From assembly GCF_002367995.1 (NCBI RefSeq), contig NZ_AP018207.1, positions 62,001 to 126,000 on the forward strand: a DNA stretch of 64,000 nucleotides, written 5' to 3'. Positions 18,289-27,427 of the stretch are shown here, piece by piece. The translations under genes and the position numbers were made by a program. The notes beneath the pieces are model-generated. The model was not told the origin of the DNA and ran no database searches. It was given only the letters and a program-made list of their open reading frames with translations. The stretch comes from Calothrix brevissima NIES-22. Lineage in GTDB: Bacteria; Cyanobacteriota; Cyanobacteriia; Cyanobacteriales; Nostocaceae. The first letter of the stretch is position 1. Each line of letters begins with the position of its first letter.

Positions 18289-19169
18289 TGTGTGAAATCC
18301 TCTCTGTACCGGTTTCCAGTTTACAGCTATTTACAAGCTTAGGAAATTGCAGGTTTTGTTTTGATTAGTTTCATGCTCTTCATATTGGAACATAAAACTT
18401 AACATCGTCATTCTACTACCAAAGTGAAAATTAAAACACAGGTTTTCTCAAATTAGTTAAATCCCCAGTAGGGCTGTGGGGAATTCCCAAATTGCTCGCA
18501 AAAAGTTTGTCAAGACAAAAAACCATCGTGGTTAATTTTGCACAATTGTCCAACCTTTTATGAGTCAGGGATTGATGGACGATTTTGCTGGGTGTAGAGA
18601 AAAAAATCCCAGATTCCATAAGTAGGCAGCAGCCACAAACTTTTACTAAAACAGCTATTTGCTGGGTGTGCCTGAAAATATGGGTATTTTTTTAGATGAA
18701 GATTCATTGACTGAAATGATAATAATTTATCTATAGGAATCAGATGTGATTTTGGCAGAAATTTCCCGATATATAATATGGCAATGCCTACCATGTCTTA
18801 GTTTTGGTGGGCGCTGCTATTACATTTAGCTAATTTTTGTAGTTGAAAAACTTCTAGCTCAAGTAAGAAATATACAGTAATTTCAAAATCAGTCTTTAGT
18901 TAGATGTATGAATTGCCAAATTATTTAATATTCAAATACACAAAGCTTTATTTAAAATAATTAACAATAAGTTGTTAACTGTACCTAAATATGTTATCCA
19001 ACGCAAATAGCTTGGAAACCCTTACCAATGACAAATGACAAATGACAAATGACAGCCTTTATTAGCTATCTTTAATTGCGCCGCTCTACTTAAAGTGCAA
19101 CTTTTCAGAGTGGTGAGTGGGTGCTAAATCACTCACCTCTGTACATCCACCTCAGCAATTAACAGAAAA
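18289..19169. other. gene-free stretch upstream of sodB
   Basis: Two short minus-strand frames here (62 and 78 codons) have no ribosome site or protein-like composition, so I leave them out. Contains half of the CTATAGGA element (from 18733) and copy A of a dispersed repeat (19010-19091). The sodB promoter must lie at its left end. Confidence 0.5.
19010..19091. repeat. dispersed ~80-bp repeat, copy A
   Basis: Form: GCTTGGAAACCCTTACC, then AATGACA units, then GACAGCCTTTATTAGCTATC and TTTAATTGCGCCGCTCTACT. Other copies: 38369-38440, 45911-45988, 62892-62973. Copies A and D also match for about 25 bp further upstream (ATGTTA..AACGYAAAT). Confidence 0.8.
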
Positions 19170-20783
19170 TTACAGGGATGAGGTTTGAGAGAACAGTTGT
19201 TGACAATAGCTAACGATTTTATCTGTGACTTCAGAGATGCTGAGGCCATCGGTTTGAATTTCCATCGCATCTGCGGCTTTTTGTAAGGGTGAAACTTTGC
19301 GCGTGCTATCTTTCCAGTCACGTTCAGCAATATCTCGCTCCAACTGCTCTAGACTGACTTCCGGCTGATTTTGTTTTTTAAAGTCTTGCTGTCTGCGACG
19401 GGCGCGTTCGCTGACAGAAGCGGTTAAGAAGATTTTCACTTCTGCGTCGGGGAAGACATGGGTACCAATGTCTCTACCTTCAGCGACTAAACCACCTCTT
19501 TTACCCCAGCTTTGCTGCTGTTTAACTAAGGCTTTGCGTACAGCACCTTGAGCTGCGATCGCGGATACTTTAGATGTGACTTCAATGGTGCGAATTTCTT
19601 GGGTGACATCGCTACCGTTAATCCAAACCTGAACGGGGGATTGTAAATTTTGGCTGGGAGTTAATTTAATTTCGCAAGCACTAACTAATTCTGCGATCGC
19701 GCATTCATCGTCTAGGGGAATATCTTGTTGCAGTACGAGCCATGTAACGGCACGATACATTGAACCTGTGTCTAAATACACCAGACCTAATTTATTAGCG
19801 ACTTGCCGAGCCACTGTAGATTTTCCGGCACCAGCAGGGCCATCTATGGCGATAATCGGCAGGCGATCGCACAACAAAATGTTGTCAATCAGCCTTGTAG
19901 AATCCATCCGAGCTGCGATCGCGAGCATTCCTTCCTCCTGAACTTTTACTAAAGACATCAATGTAGTTGGCTCAACCAATTCAATATATTCCACTAAGAC
20001 ATTACTGACCATTGCTACTTCTTCCTGTACTGCGGCGATCAGCTGACTGCGATCGCGCACCCCTGACTTGAAAATAGCCTCAGCCTTTTGTAAGCCACGA
20101 TATAAAACCGCAGCTTGCTGTTTTTGAGTTGCAGTCAAATATTGATTGCGAGAACTTAAGGCCAAACCAGAGGCTTCTCGCACCGTTGGACAAGCAACAA
20201 TCTCTATAGGAAAATTCAGATCGGCTACTAAGCGTTTAATAATCGCTAGTTGCTGACCATCCTTTTGCCCAAAGTAGGCTCGGTCAGGCTGCACCAAGTT
20301 GAAAAGCTTGGTCACTATCGTGGCCACACCTTGGAAGTGCCCTTGCCGAAACCCACCACACAAGCCTGTTATCATAGCAGATGGAGGGATTACTTGTGTA
20401 ACCTTAGCTTCTTGTATACTCTTCTGTGGAACTCCCATTTTTTCCGGAGTGGGCGCAAAAATTACGTCTACCCCAGCTTGTTCGCACAGTTGCATATCTA
20501 GCTCTAAAGTCCGGGGATAGCGATTAAAATCCTCATTTGGGGAAAATTGCAGTGGATTAACGAATATGCTGACAATTACTGTAGAATTTTCTTGCCTAGC
20601 TCGTTGAATCAAGCTTAAATGACCAGTGTGTAACCCTCCCATTGTCGGCACTAAACCAACAGCAGTCCGCTCCCAACTAGTCATTTCATCTAGCACTACA
20701 TCATCTAAAACCGCACAATTGTTTTCCGCGCGGCGTTGAGTTAAATAGCAGCTTAAAGCTGCAACTGTTGTCAGCAGGCGCAC
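19170..20783 (-). CDS. panC/cmk: bifunctional pantoate-beta-alanine ligase / cytidylate kinase
   Basis: Two enzymes in one chain of 537 residues, a fusion known from cyanobacteria. Residues 1-275 are PanC (pantothenate, hence CoA, synthesis), with PTMGGLHTGHLSLI holding the HIGH-type motif, YFGQKDGQQ and SSRNQYL. Residues about 305-537 are CMP/dCMP kinase, with P-loop IDGPAGAGKSTVA, LDTGSMYRAVTW, AEGRDIGTHVFPDA and RARRRQQD. The start is a GTG at 20783 preceded by AGGGG; MRLLTTVAAL is the usual beginning in this group. The N-terminal PanC part carries an insert (about residues 16-42) before PTMGG, also usual here. It stands alone with non-coding DNA on both sides. Confidence 0.95.
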   Translation of the reverse strand: MRLLTTVAALSCYLTQRRAENNCAVLDDVVLDEMTSWERTAVGLVPTMGGLHTGHLSLIQRARQENSTVIVSIFVNPLQFSPNEDFNRYPRTLELDMQLCEQAGVDVIFAPTPEKMGVPQKSIQEAKVTQVIPPSAMITGLCGGFRQGHFQGVATIVTKLFNLVQPDRAYFGQKDGQQLAIIKRLVADLNFPIEIVACPTVREASGLALSSRNQYLTATQKQQAAVLYRGLQKAEAIFKSGVRDRSQLIAAVQEEVAMVSNVLVEYIELVEPTTLMSLVKVQEEGMLAIAARMDSTRLIDNILLCDRLPIIAIDGPAGAGKSTVARQVANKLGLVYLDTGSMYRAVTWLVLQQDIPLDDECAIAELVSACEIKLTPSQNLQSPVQVWINGSDVTQEIRTIEVTSKVSAIAAQGAVRKALVKQQQSWGKRGGLVAEGRDIGTHVFPDAEVKIFLTASVSERARRRQQDFKKQNQPEVSLEQLERDIAERDWKDSTRKVSPLQKAADAMEIQTDGLSISEVTDKIVSYCQQLFSQTSSL

Positions 20784-21004
20784 AAAATACCCCTAGTTTT
20801 TCTTGTCTCTCCCCCGTTAGTTTATATCTGAAATAGGGGGCAAAGATGTTTAACTAGGGGAATTTCCGTGAGAGTTGATCAAAACTCGAGTGTAGGTAGT
20901 GAAAGGCGGTGAGGCAATTGGGTTGAATAATTGTGATGGGTAAGGAATGAAGTATAACGTAATTTCATACTTCACCCTTTAGTTACCATTTATGAAGCTG
21001 ATTG

Positions 21005-22114
21005 TTATCTTCCCAAAACCTCAATCTTCACTGGTGCAACGCCACTACCCATCATCCCTAAAACTCTCGCCGCGCCTGCTGAAAGGTCAATAACTCGACC
21101 CCGAATGTATGGCCCTCGGTCGGTAATAGACACCACGACAGAACGACCATTGCGGGTGTTAGTTACGCGAACTCTGGTACCAAAGGGTAGGCTACGGTGA
21201 GCAGCTGTCATTCCTTCTGGATGAAATCTCTTACCGCTAGCAGTGCGGCTACCAGAACCATCATATCCATACCAGGAAGCTATGCCACGCAGGGTGATTG
21301 CGCCAACACGAATGGCGGCTTGGGCAATTTGTTGTGGCTGCTTTGCTATTGATAAGGGGGAAGCAGGTAAATTGTTAATCTCGCTGATGGGGGAAGCATT
21401 ACCGATGAGTCTGCGCATCCGGTTAGCTGCTTGCAATGCATCTTGGGCGAGGTTGTTTGTAGAATCGGCTAGGCGGGTATTATCATTCAGTTCCACCAAT
21501 TCTTGACCATTGACATTGATGGTATAGCGATCGCCTTTTTGTTGGGTGTCAGCAGCTTTATTTTGGGGTTGATCGGCAAGTTTCGCTTCGCTGCTTCCTG
21601 TCCAACTCACGCTAATCTGGCTAGCGTCTAAGTTTTCCCGATACATCTGGTTAATTTTTGCTGCTATTACACCAGCTCGTTGTACCGGGTCATCTGATGT
21701 CGCAGTGATTTGGTTACCTACATCCGAAATATTACCAATGCTGGCTACCTTAGTGGCGTTGCTAGCAATAGGGGCGTACATTTGCACGCCCCCAGAATTT
21801 CCCATAACGCCGACTTTACTATCAGCACTAGCTGAAGGTAAAGAACTCAAAAAGGTAAGCACAGGTATATTGCGGATGAAAAGGGTTGCCGCTTGGCGAC
21901 CTGCTATGCTGTGAGCGTGAATTTCTGCGATCGCAGCATCAGCAGTCTGTTTCCCTGCTAGGGATTGATACTCTCCTACCTTGACAACTTCACCTGCTGC
22001 CAATTCTGGGGAAGCAATCGCAGTTCCCTTGGTAGTTTGCGTGCGACCGACTGAGGGCATCCCAAAAACAGTCAGAAACAGGGCGACAATAGTCCACAAA
22101 TGTCTTTGATTCAT
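21005..22114 (-). CDS. RlpA-like double-psi beta-barrel protein, secreted
   Basis: 369 residues. An N-terminal signal peptide (about 1-26, ending near GRTQ) sends it to the periplasm or cell wall. A long low-complexity middle (30-270) follows, then a C-terminal RlpA-like double-psi beta-barrel (about 275-369): GIASWYGYDGSGSRTASGKRF, TAAHRSLPFGTRVRVTNTRNG, VSITDRGPYIRGRVIDLS. The family includes lytic transglycosylases that act on denuded glycan strands at septa; the Asp of TDRGPY and the His of AAHRSLP are the expected active-site residues. There is no SPOR domain. In a filamentous organism a role in septum or cell-wall remodelling is plausible (inference). Confidence 0.85.
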   Translation of the reverse strand: MNQRHLWTIVALFLTVFGMPSVGRTQTTKGTAIASPELAAGEVVKVGEYQSLAGKQTADAAIAEIHAHSIAGRQAATLFIRNIPVLTFLSSLPSASADSKVGVMGNSGGVQMYAPIASNATKVASIGNISDVGNQITATSDDPVQRAGVIAAKINQMYRENLDASQISVSWTGSSEAKLADQPQNKAADTQQKGDRYTINVNGQELVELNDNTRLADSTNNLAQDALQAANRMRRLIGNASPISEINNLPASPLSIAKQPQQIAQAAIRVGAITLRGIASWYGYDGSGSRTASGKRFHPEGMTAAHRSLPFGTRVRVTNTRNGRSVVVSITDRGPYIRGRVIDLSAGAARVLGMMGSGVAPVKIEVLGR

Positions 22115-22998
22115 GCGTCCGATTTTTAAAGCGACTCTAGAACAGAAGTTTTACGGTTCGTCGGATTTTGCACCACTGAATGTGAGTAACCCTACAACTC
22201 GAACTCGTTCCGCTTTCACTTTTTTGTTCATAACTGCAACAGACTAACACGAACTTTTGAGCTTGGGGATCAGGGAATTAGCGTAAGTCTTGGTAACTTT
22301 AGCAAATTTTTGTGTCGTTTTCAAGCCTCAAACCTTTCTCAAGTGCGGATTTCAACTATGTAACGTTTTTTTTGATAAGTCATACTTTTTTTATGGAAAA
22401 TTAACATTTTTGGCGTCTCAAATTGAATTTTTGGACTGCAAATTTTACTCAAATATTGATTCTGTATGTATTTTTCTGTGCTCCTATAATCAACTAAATA
22501 AACTTTAAAGAAAAAATAACTTTAAAGTTTAGTTATTGGGAATAATTACTTAATATTAGTATTTTATTAAATCTTTACATAGCCTTTTAAGCATTCTGTA
22601 ACAAGAGTTACAGCTTTCCATTCAAAAAATAGCAGTCTCTCATTAGATATTCTGATAGTTACTTTTGTTACAAATCTTTATCTAGTAGCAACATGGCTAG
22701 CTTTAGGCATTAGTAAAATAAATTACTTTAAGTATTTGTACTTTTAAGTGATTGTAACCAAAAAATAGCAATGTGTTATTTGCTACCAAGTAAGCGGCTG
22801 TATCAACGGAAATAACACAAAACTTATTGGTCAATGGTCATTGGTCAATCGTCATTTGTCAATGGTCAATGGTCACTAGGGGCGAATTTATGCGATCGTC
22901 ATGGATATTTGAGGATATTTGTGAACCCGCCCGTACAGTTATCAGTTGTTTGAGCGACACTCAACCGTCAAGTGTCAACCGTCAACAATTTACGCATA
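22115..22998. other. gene-free AT-rich stretch before glutaminase
   Basis: No supported gene. AT-rich at 22280-22760. A tract of TGGTCAA/TGGTCAT heptamers lies at 22826-22876, the same STRR family as at 28352 and 54091. The rlpA-like gene's promoter must be near 22115-22250. Confidence 0.5.
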
Positions 22999-23142
22999 AG
23001 GGACTTTCAGAAAATAAATTATCCAATTTATTCAGATAATATTTTTATTCCTCCCCCTCTCCCCCTGCCCCCTGCCCCCTGCCCCCTGCCCCCTGCCCCC
23101 TGCCTACGCAGCGATGGGATATTTTTTGAGTTGGAAGTCCCT
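22999..23142. mobile_element. foldback element AGGGACTT..AAGTCCCT enclosing CCCCTGC repeats
   Basis: The left end AGGGACTTTCAG, followed by AAAATAAATTATCC, pairs with the right end (reverse complement AGGGACTTCCAACTCAAAAA). The centre is a tandem (CCCCTGC)n heptamer tract (about 23061-23103). Related ends occur at 29838-29875 and, interrupted by another element, at 33371-33525. Confidence 0.6.
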
Positions 23143-23192
23143 AAGCCCTATAGTTGATTGAGTATGATTTTTTAGAACCAACTGTAGGTTTC

Positions 23193-24155
23193 ATGGCAAC
23201 TCAAGGAGATTTAGAAACAGTCCTGTTACCGTTATTGGAAGTTATCAAGGACTTGCATTCCCAGTACAAGTCACTCAAGGAAGGTGCAGTAGCAAACTAC
23301 ATTCCCGAATTAGCAAAGGTAAATCCCGACTTGTTTAGCATCTGTATTGTGACTGTAGATGGTCAGATTTACGAAGTTGGGGATTTTGAACACTTATTTA
23401 CAATTCAGTCGATTTCCAAAGTGTTTGCACACGGACTGGCTCTTGAGGATCATGGAAGAGATTATGTGTTGACTAGGGTTGGGGTGGAACCAACCGGAGA
23501 TGCATTCAATGCCATTATCCTAGATGATCAGTCAAATCGACCATTAAATCCAATGGTAAATGCTGGGGCGATCGCTACTACTAGTTTAATTAAAGGTGCT
23601 GGTGCCACCGAACGCCTCAATCGCATGTTAGATATGTTTAAACGCTATATCGGTCATGATGTGTTCGTAGATATTTCTGTGTTCACCTCAGAACGCAGCA
23701 CCGGACATCGTAACCGCGCTATGGCGCATCTCATGCTGAATTTTGGCATGATTGACCAAAATATAGAAGAATCTTTGGATCTTTACTTCCAGCAATGTGC
23801 GGTGATGGTAAATTGTCGCGATTTAGCTGTAATGGCGGCGACTTTGGCGAATAAAGGTATTAACCCTATTACCCAGGAACAAGCAGTTAAGAAAACTTAT
23901 ATTAAAGATATTCTCAGCGTGATGTACACCTGCGGTATGTATAATTTTGCGGGTGAATGGGCTTATAAGGTGGGGATTCCGGCTAAAAGTGGAGTTTGTG
24001 GCGGTATTATGGCTGTTGTTCCCCAAAAAATGGGAATTGCTGTATTTTCACCTCCATTAGATAGAAGGGGTAACAGCGTCCGGGGGGTTAAGGTATGTGA
24101 AGAACTTTCCCAGAGGTTAGGGTTACATCTATTTGAATGTTCTGAGAAAGATTGA
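23193..24155 (+). CDS. glsA: glutaminase
   Basis: Hydrolyses glutamine to glutamate and ammonia; a serine-dependent beta-lactamase-like fold. Started at the ATG at 23193 (GTAGG upstream) it has 320 residues, the usual size; an in-frame TTG at 23154 would lie right at the edge of the repeat element and is unlikely. The catalytic Ser-x-x-Lys is Ser73-Ile-Ser-Lys76 ([12 protein letters not shown]). Substrate-site segments [25 protein letters not shown] and [17 protein letters not shown] are all present. It is monocistronic, followed directly by a heptamer tandem repeat. Glutaminase would counter the GS/GOGAT direction of flux; no regulatory site was assigned. Confidence 0.95.
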   Translation: MATQGDLETVLLPLLEVIKDLHSQYKSLKEGAVANYIPELAKVNPDLFSICIVTVDGQIYEVGDFEHLFTIQSISKVFAHGLALEDHGRDYVLTRVGVEPTGDAFNAIILDDQSNRPLNPMVNAGAIATTSLIKGAGATERLNRMLDMFKRYIGHDVFVDISVFTSERSTGHRNRAMAHLMLNFGMIDQNIEESLDLYFQQCAVMVNCRDLAVMAATLANKGINPITQEQAVKKTYIKDILSVMYTCGMYNFAGEWAYKVGIPAKSGVCGGIMAVVPQKMGIAVFSPPLDRRGNSVRGVKVCEELSQRLGLHLFECSEKD

Positions 24156-24164
24156 ACAGTATTT

Positions 24165-24222
24165 ACTGTTGACTGTTGACTGTTGACTGTTGACTGTTGA
24201 CTGTTGACTGTTGACTGTTGAC
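24165..24222. repeat. heptamer STRR (ACTGTTG)n, about 8 copies
   Basis: Perfect tandem heptamers start 10 bases after the glsA stop. Short tandemly repeated heptamers are a known hallmark of heterocystous cyanobacteria. Confidence 0.9.
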
Positions 24223-24317
24223 TAAATACGCGATCGCATCATTCCGCTTTTTTTAAAGTAATATTTATAACAAGTCTAAAATATCAATTTTAAATTTTAT
24301 TTAAGCGAGAAAGTACG

Positions 24318-25742
24318 ATGTCGGAAGAAAAGACTTATTTAGAGCTTTCTGAGGCGGATGGCGGTGCCCATAAATTTTATGAAGTTATTGTTAAAGATAC
24401 GCAAGTTAGCATTCGCTATGGTCGTATAGGCGACAAGGGACAAACGCAAACGAAAACTTATCCCACGCCAGATAAAGCCAAAGCTGACGCGAACAAGAAA
24501 ATCAAGGAGAAATTAGCTAAGGGTTATGAACATGCTGTGATGGGTGTGCGCCAAAAGCGTTCCGTTACCCGTCGCGCCGTTACCAGTACTGCGTCTACAG
24601 CCAAACAAGCACCAATTCTCTGGAAATTTAACTCCAATTCCGCAGCTTTTGGTATTTTTATAGATAGCGATCGCTGTTGGTTAGGTAATCAAGTAGGTCA
24701 AGTCTTTGCACTCAATCACCAAGGTAAAGTAATTAATCAATTCAAGCTACCCGATGGTGTGAAGTGTTTAGTCGCTGATGATATTTGGATTTATGCTGGC
24801 TGCGATAATGGCAATGTTTACGACCTTACAGGTAAATTACCGCGAGTCGCCTACGAAATTGACGAAAATGTGGATATTTATTGGCTAGATATCAAAAACG
24901 GTTTGTTAGGCGTTTCTGATGCTAACGGTGGTGTCACCATTATCGATCATGATGATGAGTCACAATGGACTCGTTTAAGTCAAGGCCAATATGGTTGGAT
25001 GGTACGCTGTGACGAAGTTGGTGTTTATCACGGTCATAGTCAAGGCGTGACTATGTATGATGCTCAAGAAGGGCGAGTACTTTGGCAGCAAAAAACCGGT
25101 GGTAGCATATTATTTGGTTGGCAAGAAGCATCAACCGTTTATGCAGGTGCAAGCGACCAGAAAATTTACAGCTTTAGTAAAAAAGGTGAAGCTGGCGCAG
25201 TTTATAAATGCGATGCGTCTGTTTACTCTTGTGCTACTGCGCAGGATGGGAAGTATGTATTTGCTGGTGATAGCAGTTCTTCGATTTACTGCTTCAACCA
25301 ATCAGGGGAACGTTTGTGGAAACTAGCGACTGATTGCGGTTCTGCTTTATCGATGCAGTTTTTTAATAATCGTATATATATTGTGACAACTGATGGCGCT
25401 TTAGCTTGTATTGATACGAGTGAAGCAGCGATTCAAGCCGCACAAGGGGGGACAATTCCCCAAGCTGCGATTATTAAAGCACCAACTACAGAAGGTGCTA
25501 CACCCTCATCTGTGGTGGAAACCACAACAGATACAAGCCAAGGTGTAATTGTGGAATGCTATCGGGAGGGAAGTAAACTGCGGGTGCGGGTTGTTTCCCC
25601 AGGATATAACCCCAATTGGAAAGTACAGTTTCCTAAAGATATTCGTCAAGAAGGACAGCGTTATCTCGTGCAAGAAATTCGTGAGTCAGCTAGCGGTGGA
25701 TTTTATCGGGCTTACGGTGATATTAAAAAAATCAGTTTGTAG
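24318..25742 (+). CDS. WGR-domain protein with PQQ-like beta-propeller
   Basis: 474 residues. Residues 4-80 are a WGR domain (TYLELSEADGGAHKFYEVIV, then VSIRYGRIGDKGQTQ), a fold found in PARPs and bacterial MolR-like proteins that is thought to bind nucleic acid ends. A basic linker follows (RQKRSVTRRAVTSTAS). Then comes a beta-propeller of PQQ/WD-like blades (about 95-370), with repeated (V)YAG..D..(I)YSF and GERLWKL elements. A separate C-terminal module (about 405-474, GVIVECYREGSKLRVRVV) ends the protein. No catalytic motif is seen and the function is unknown. It is monocistronic; the ATG follows GCGAGAAAG. The WGR-propeller combination without a catalytic domain suggests a scaffold or sensor (inference). 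Confidence 0.85.
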   Translation: MSEEKTYLELSEADGGAHKFYEVIVKDTQVSIRYGRIGDKGQTQTKTYPTPDKAKADANKKIKEKLAKGYEHAVMGVRQKRSVTRRAVTSTASTAKQAPILWKFNSNSAAFGIFIDSDRCWLGNQVGQVFALNHQGKVINQFKLPDGVKCLVADDIWIYAGCDNGNVYDLTGKLPRVAYEIDENVDIYWLDIKNGLLGVSDANGGVTIIDHDDESQWTRLSQGQYGWMVRCDEVGVYHGHSQGVTMYDAQEGRVLWQQKTGGSILFGWQEASTVYAGASDQKIYSFSKKGEAGAVYKCDASVYSCATAQDGKYVFAGDSSSSIYCFNQSGERLWKLATDCGSALSMQFFNNRIYIVTTDGALACIDTSEAAIQAAQGGTIPQAAIIKAPTTEGATPSSVVETTTDTSQGVIVECYREGSKLRVRVVSPGYNPNWKVQFPKDIRQEGQRYLVQEIRESASGGFYRAYGDIKKISL

Positions 25743-25837
25743 TGAGGGTGAAGTCCTGAGGACAAAATTAATGCCAATCATTTAAATATTGTTGGCGGCA
25801 TATCAATATATTCTACAGGGCAAGGCAATGCCCATAT

Positions 25838-26013
25838 GTGTCAACTTAAGCTAAAAGCTATATAGGGTACAAAAACCCTCGCCCTCATCCCCTAACCCCT
25901 TCTCCCCCAGGAGAAGGGGAATTAAATCTCTTGCTCCCCTCTCCCGGTGGGAGAGGGGTTGGGGGTGAGGGGAAAAACCTTTCTACAAAGCGGGTTTCGC
26001 GTTAAGTTGACAC
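25838..26013. mobile_element. MITE family B, copy 1 (176 bp)
   Basis: Ends in perfect 12-bp inverted repeats GTGTCAACTTAA (25838-25849) and TTAAGTTGACAC (26002-26013). The interior holds the conserved ccctcatcccctaacccctt and a tgctcccctctcc/ggagaggggt hairpin. It sits inside a longer palindrome (GGCAATGCCCATA.. / ..TATGGGCATTGCC, 25824-26027). Copies 2 and 3 are at 29623-29808 and 53309-53491 (inverted). Confidence 0.85.
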
Positions 26014-26061
26014 GTATGGGCATTGCCATGCCCCTACAATTTTCAAATTGGTATGAGATGA

Positions 26062-26772
26062 TTACAAAGATATTTCTAAAAACCACTCATAACCTGCTTT
26101 GAATAAAAGTTTAGCATCTCGTTCAATGATGCTGCCATGTGCCATAATGATGCGTTCAAAATCCCAAGTGAGAATTTGTTGTATGGAATTTTGAACTTTG
26201 ACTTTATCTTGAGTAGCAAATTTCTCTAATAATGATGGGCGTAGTTGTTTATAAGCACCTAACATTTTGGCGATGAACTTGGTTTTTGGTGTACTTTGAG
26301 CGTCAAAATGAAAAACTAGATCTGTGACAATCAAAGTTTGGCTTTTTTGATGAAAAAAGACACATTCATTCAGGGGTAAAAATCCTCTGATATCTAATGT
26401 ATTGAATCCTTGTACTAATACATAATCAACCCCATCAAGTGACTGAATTGTCTGATTACTAATGATTTGATCGATTTGTAAATCTGGGCGTTTGCGCTCC
26501 ATTCCAGATACTGCCCAAAGTCTGGCTTGAGGGTAGTAACTCTGGAATTCAGCCGCAAATAAATGATGGTATAAGTTAGGAACTACTATGTAAATTATTT
26601 CTCCCAATTGATTGAGATTGCTGATAGTTTCGTTATCTATTTGAATTGGGGAAATCACCATTAATTGATTGCGGCTGAGACGAATTACCGTCATCTTTGT
26701 TCCTACTTCTAAGCCAAAATATTTTAAGGGTTGTTCCGCTACCCATAAATCAGTCGCAATTGCTGTGAGCAT
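26062..26772 (-). CDS. DUF4336 protein (metallo-beta-lactamase-like fold, metal site eroded)
   Basis: 236 residues of the DUF4336 family, related to metallo-hydrolases of the beta-lactamase fold. Visible segments: residues 27-43 with MTVIRLSRNQLMVISPI (first strand pair), YIVVPNLYHHLFAAEFQSYYP (where MBL proteins have HxHxDH, here only NLYHH), and LIVTDLVFHFDA, then IIMAHGSII near residue 212. The Asp and His positions partly survive, so metal binding is possible but not certain. It is 13 bases downstream of the MAPEG gene on the same strand, so the two are co-transcribed. Members are often annotated only as hypothetical; substrate unknown. Confidence 0.8.
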   Translation of the reverse strand: MLTAIATDLWVAEQPLKYFGLEVGTKMTVIRLSRNQLMVISPIQIDNETISNLNQLGEIIYIVVPNLYHHLFAAEFQSYYPQARLWAVSGMERKRPDLQIDQIISNQTIQSLDGVDYVLVQGFNTLDIRGFLPLNECVFFHQKSQTLIVTDLVFHFDAQSTPKTKFIAKMLGAYKQLRPSLLEKFATQDKVKVQNSIQQILTWDFERIIMAHGSIIERDAKLLFKAGYEWFLEISL

Positions 26773-26785
26773 GATGGATAATTAA

Positions 26786-27289
26786 TCAAAATTGCTGCCA
26801 GCTGTAGTACAGACAAGCCAAACTACCTACTAGATAAACTAGCCAAGTGCCAAAAAAACCGATCGCTCTACCAGGCGAGGGGCCATAAGTTTGAATTAAT
26901 CCCCAAGCGTGAGCAATTCGGGCAATAATTAATACAGTACCGAGCATCCACAAAAGTCTTTTGTCAGCCTGCATTAGCTCTAGGGCAATGAGGAACATTA
27001 GGCTTAGGGGTACGTATTCGATAAAGTTTCCATGCGCGCGGATGGTACGCTGTAATACTCCATCTTCCGTGTTTTTGGTGACAAGAGACTGTTGGGTAAT
27101 TTTTTCGACAAACTGCGCCCAAGGATTAGGATTTGCTAAATAATTGGGTTGTGAAGCTACTTCGGCTGTAGATGCACCGTGCCAAATTCGAGTGCGGGTG
27201 CGTTCCATTGCTACGAGATATGACAACAATAAAGCAAGTAGCCCGTGACAGCCAAGGAAGAAGGTAGAAATAGGAATGAGAACCAGCAT
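26786..27289 (-). CDS. MAPEG-family membrane protein
   Basis: 167 residues with four hydrophobic helices (about 3-25, 78-98, 103-123, 138-165). The family includes membrane glutathione transferases and eicosanoid enzymes; bacterial members are presumed glutathione-linked detoxifiers. The signature is around RTIRAHGNFIEYVPLSLMFLIALEL (residues 84-108), which holds the RxxxNxxE-like residues (the exact run is split here: RAHGNF..EYVP), then ARIAHAWGLIQTYGPSPGRAIGF. It is first of a two-gene unit with the DUF4336 gene. The divergent AraC-type gene starts 139 bp away and may control the unit (inference). Confidence 0.85.
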   Translation of the reverse strand: MLVLIPISTFFLGCHGLLALLLSYLVAMERTRTRIWHGASTAEVASQPNYLANPNPWAQFVEKITQQSLVTKNTEDGVLQRTIRAHGNFIEYVPLSLMFLIALELMQADKRLLWMLGTVLIIARIAHAWGLIQTYGPSPGRAIGFFGTWLVYLVGSLACLYYSWQQF

Positions 27290-27427
27290 TGACGATTATT
27301 GCTTGCAAAGTCTTTAATTTTGACAATACCTGGCAATAATTGTGGTTGTCTTTTCAATTCTTGCGGAATCTGAAAATCTGCTTTGGCGAAAGTTTAAATT
27401 GCTGTTGTAAGTCGCTTGTCTGTACCC

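Noticed and set aside
18431-18794. Two short minus-strand frames upstream of sodB
   Set aside because: Overlapping frames without ribosome sites, in DNA that holds a foldback half-element.
22290-23157. Short plus-strand frames between the RlpA-like gene and glutaminase
   Set aside because: Low-complexity, translated from AT-rich DNA, heptamer repeats and the CCCCTGC tract.
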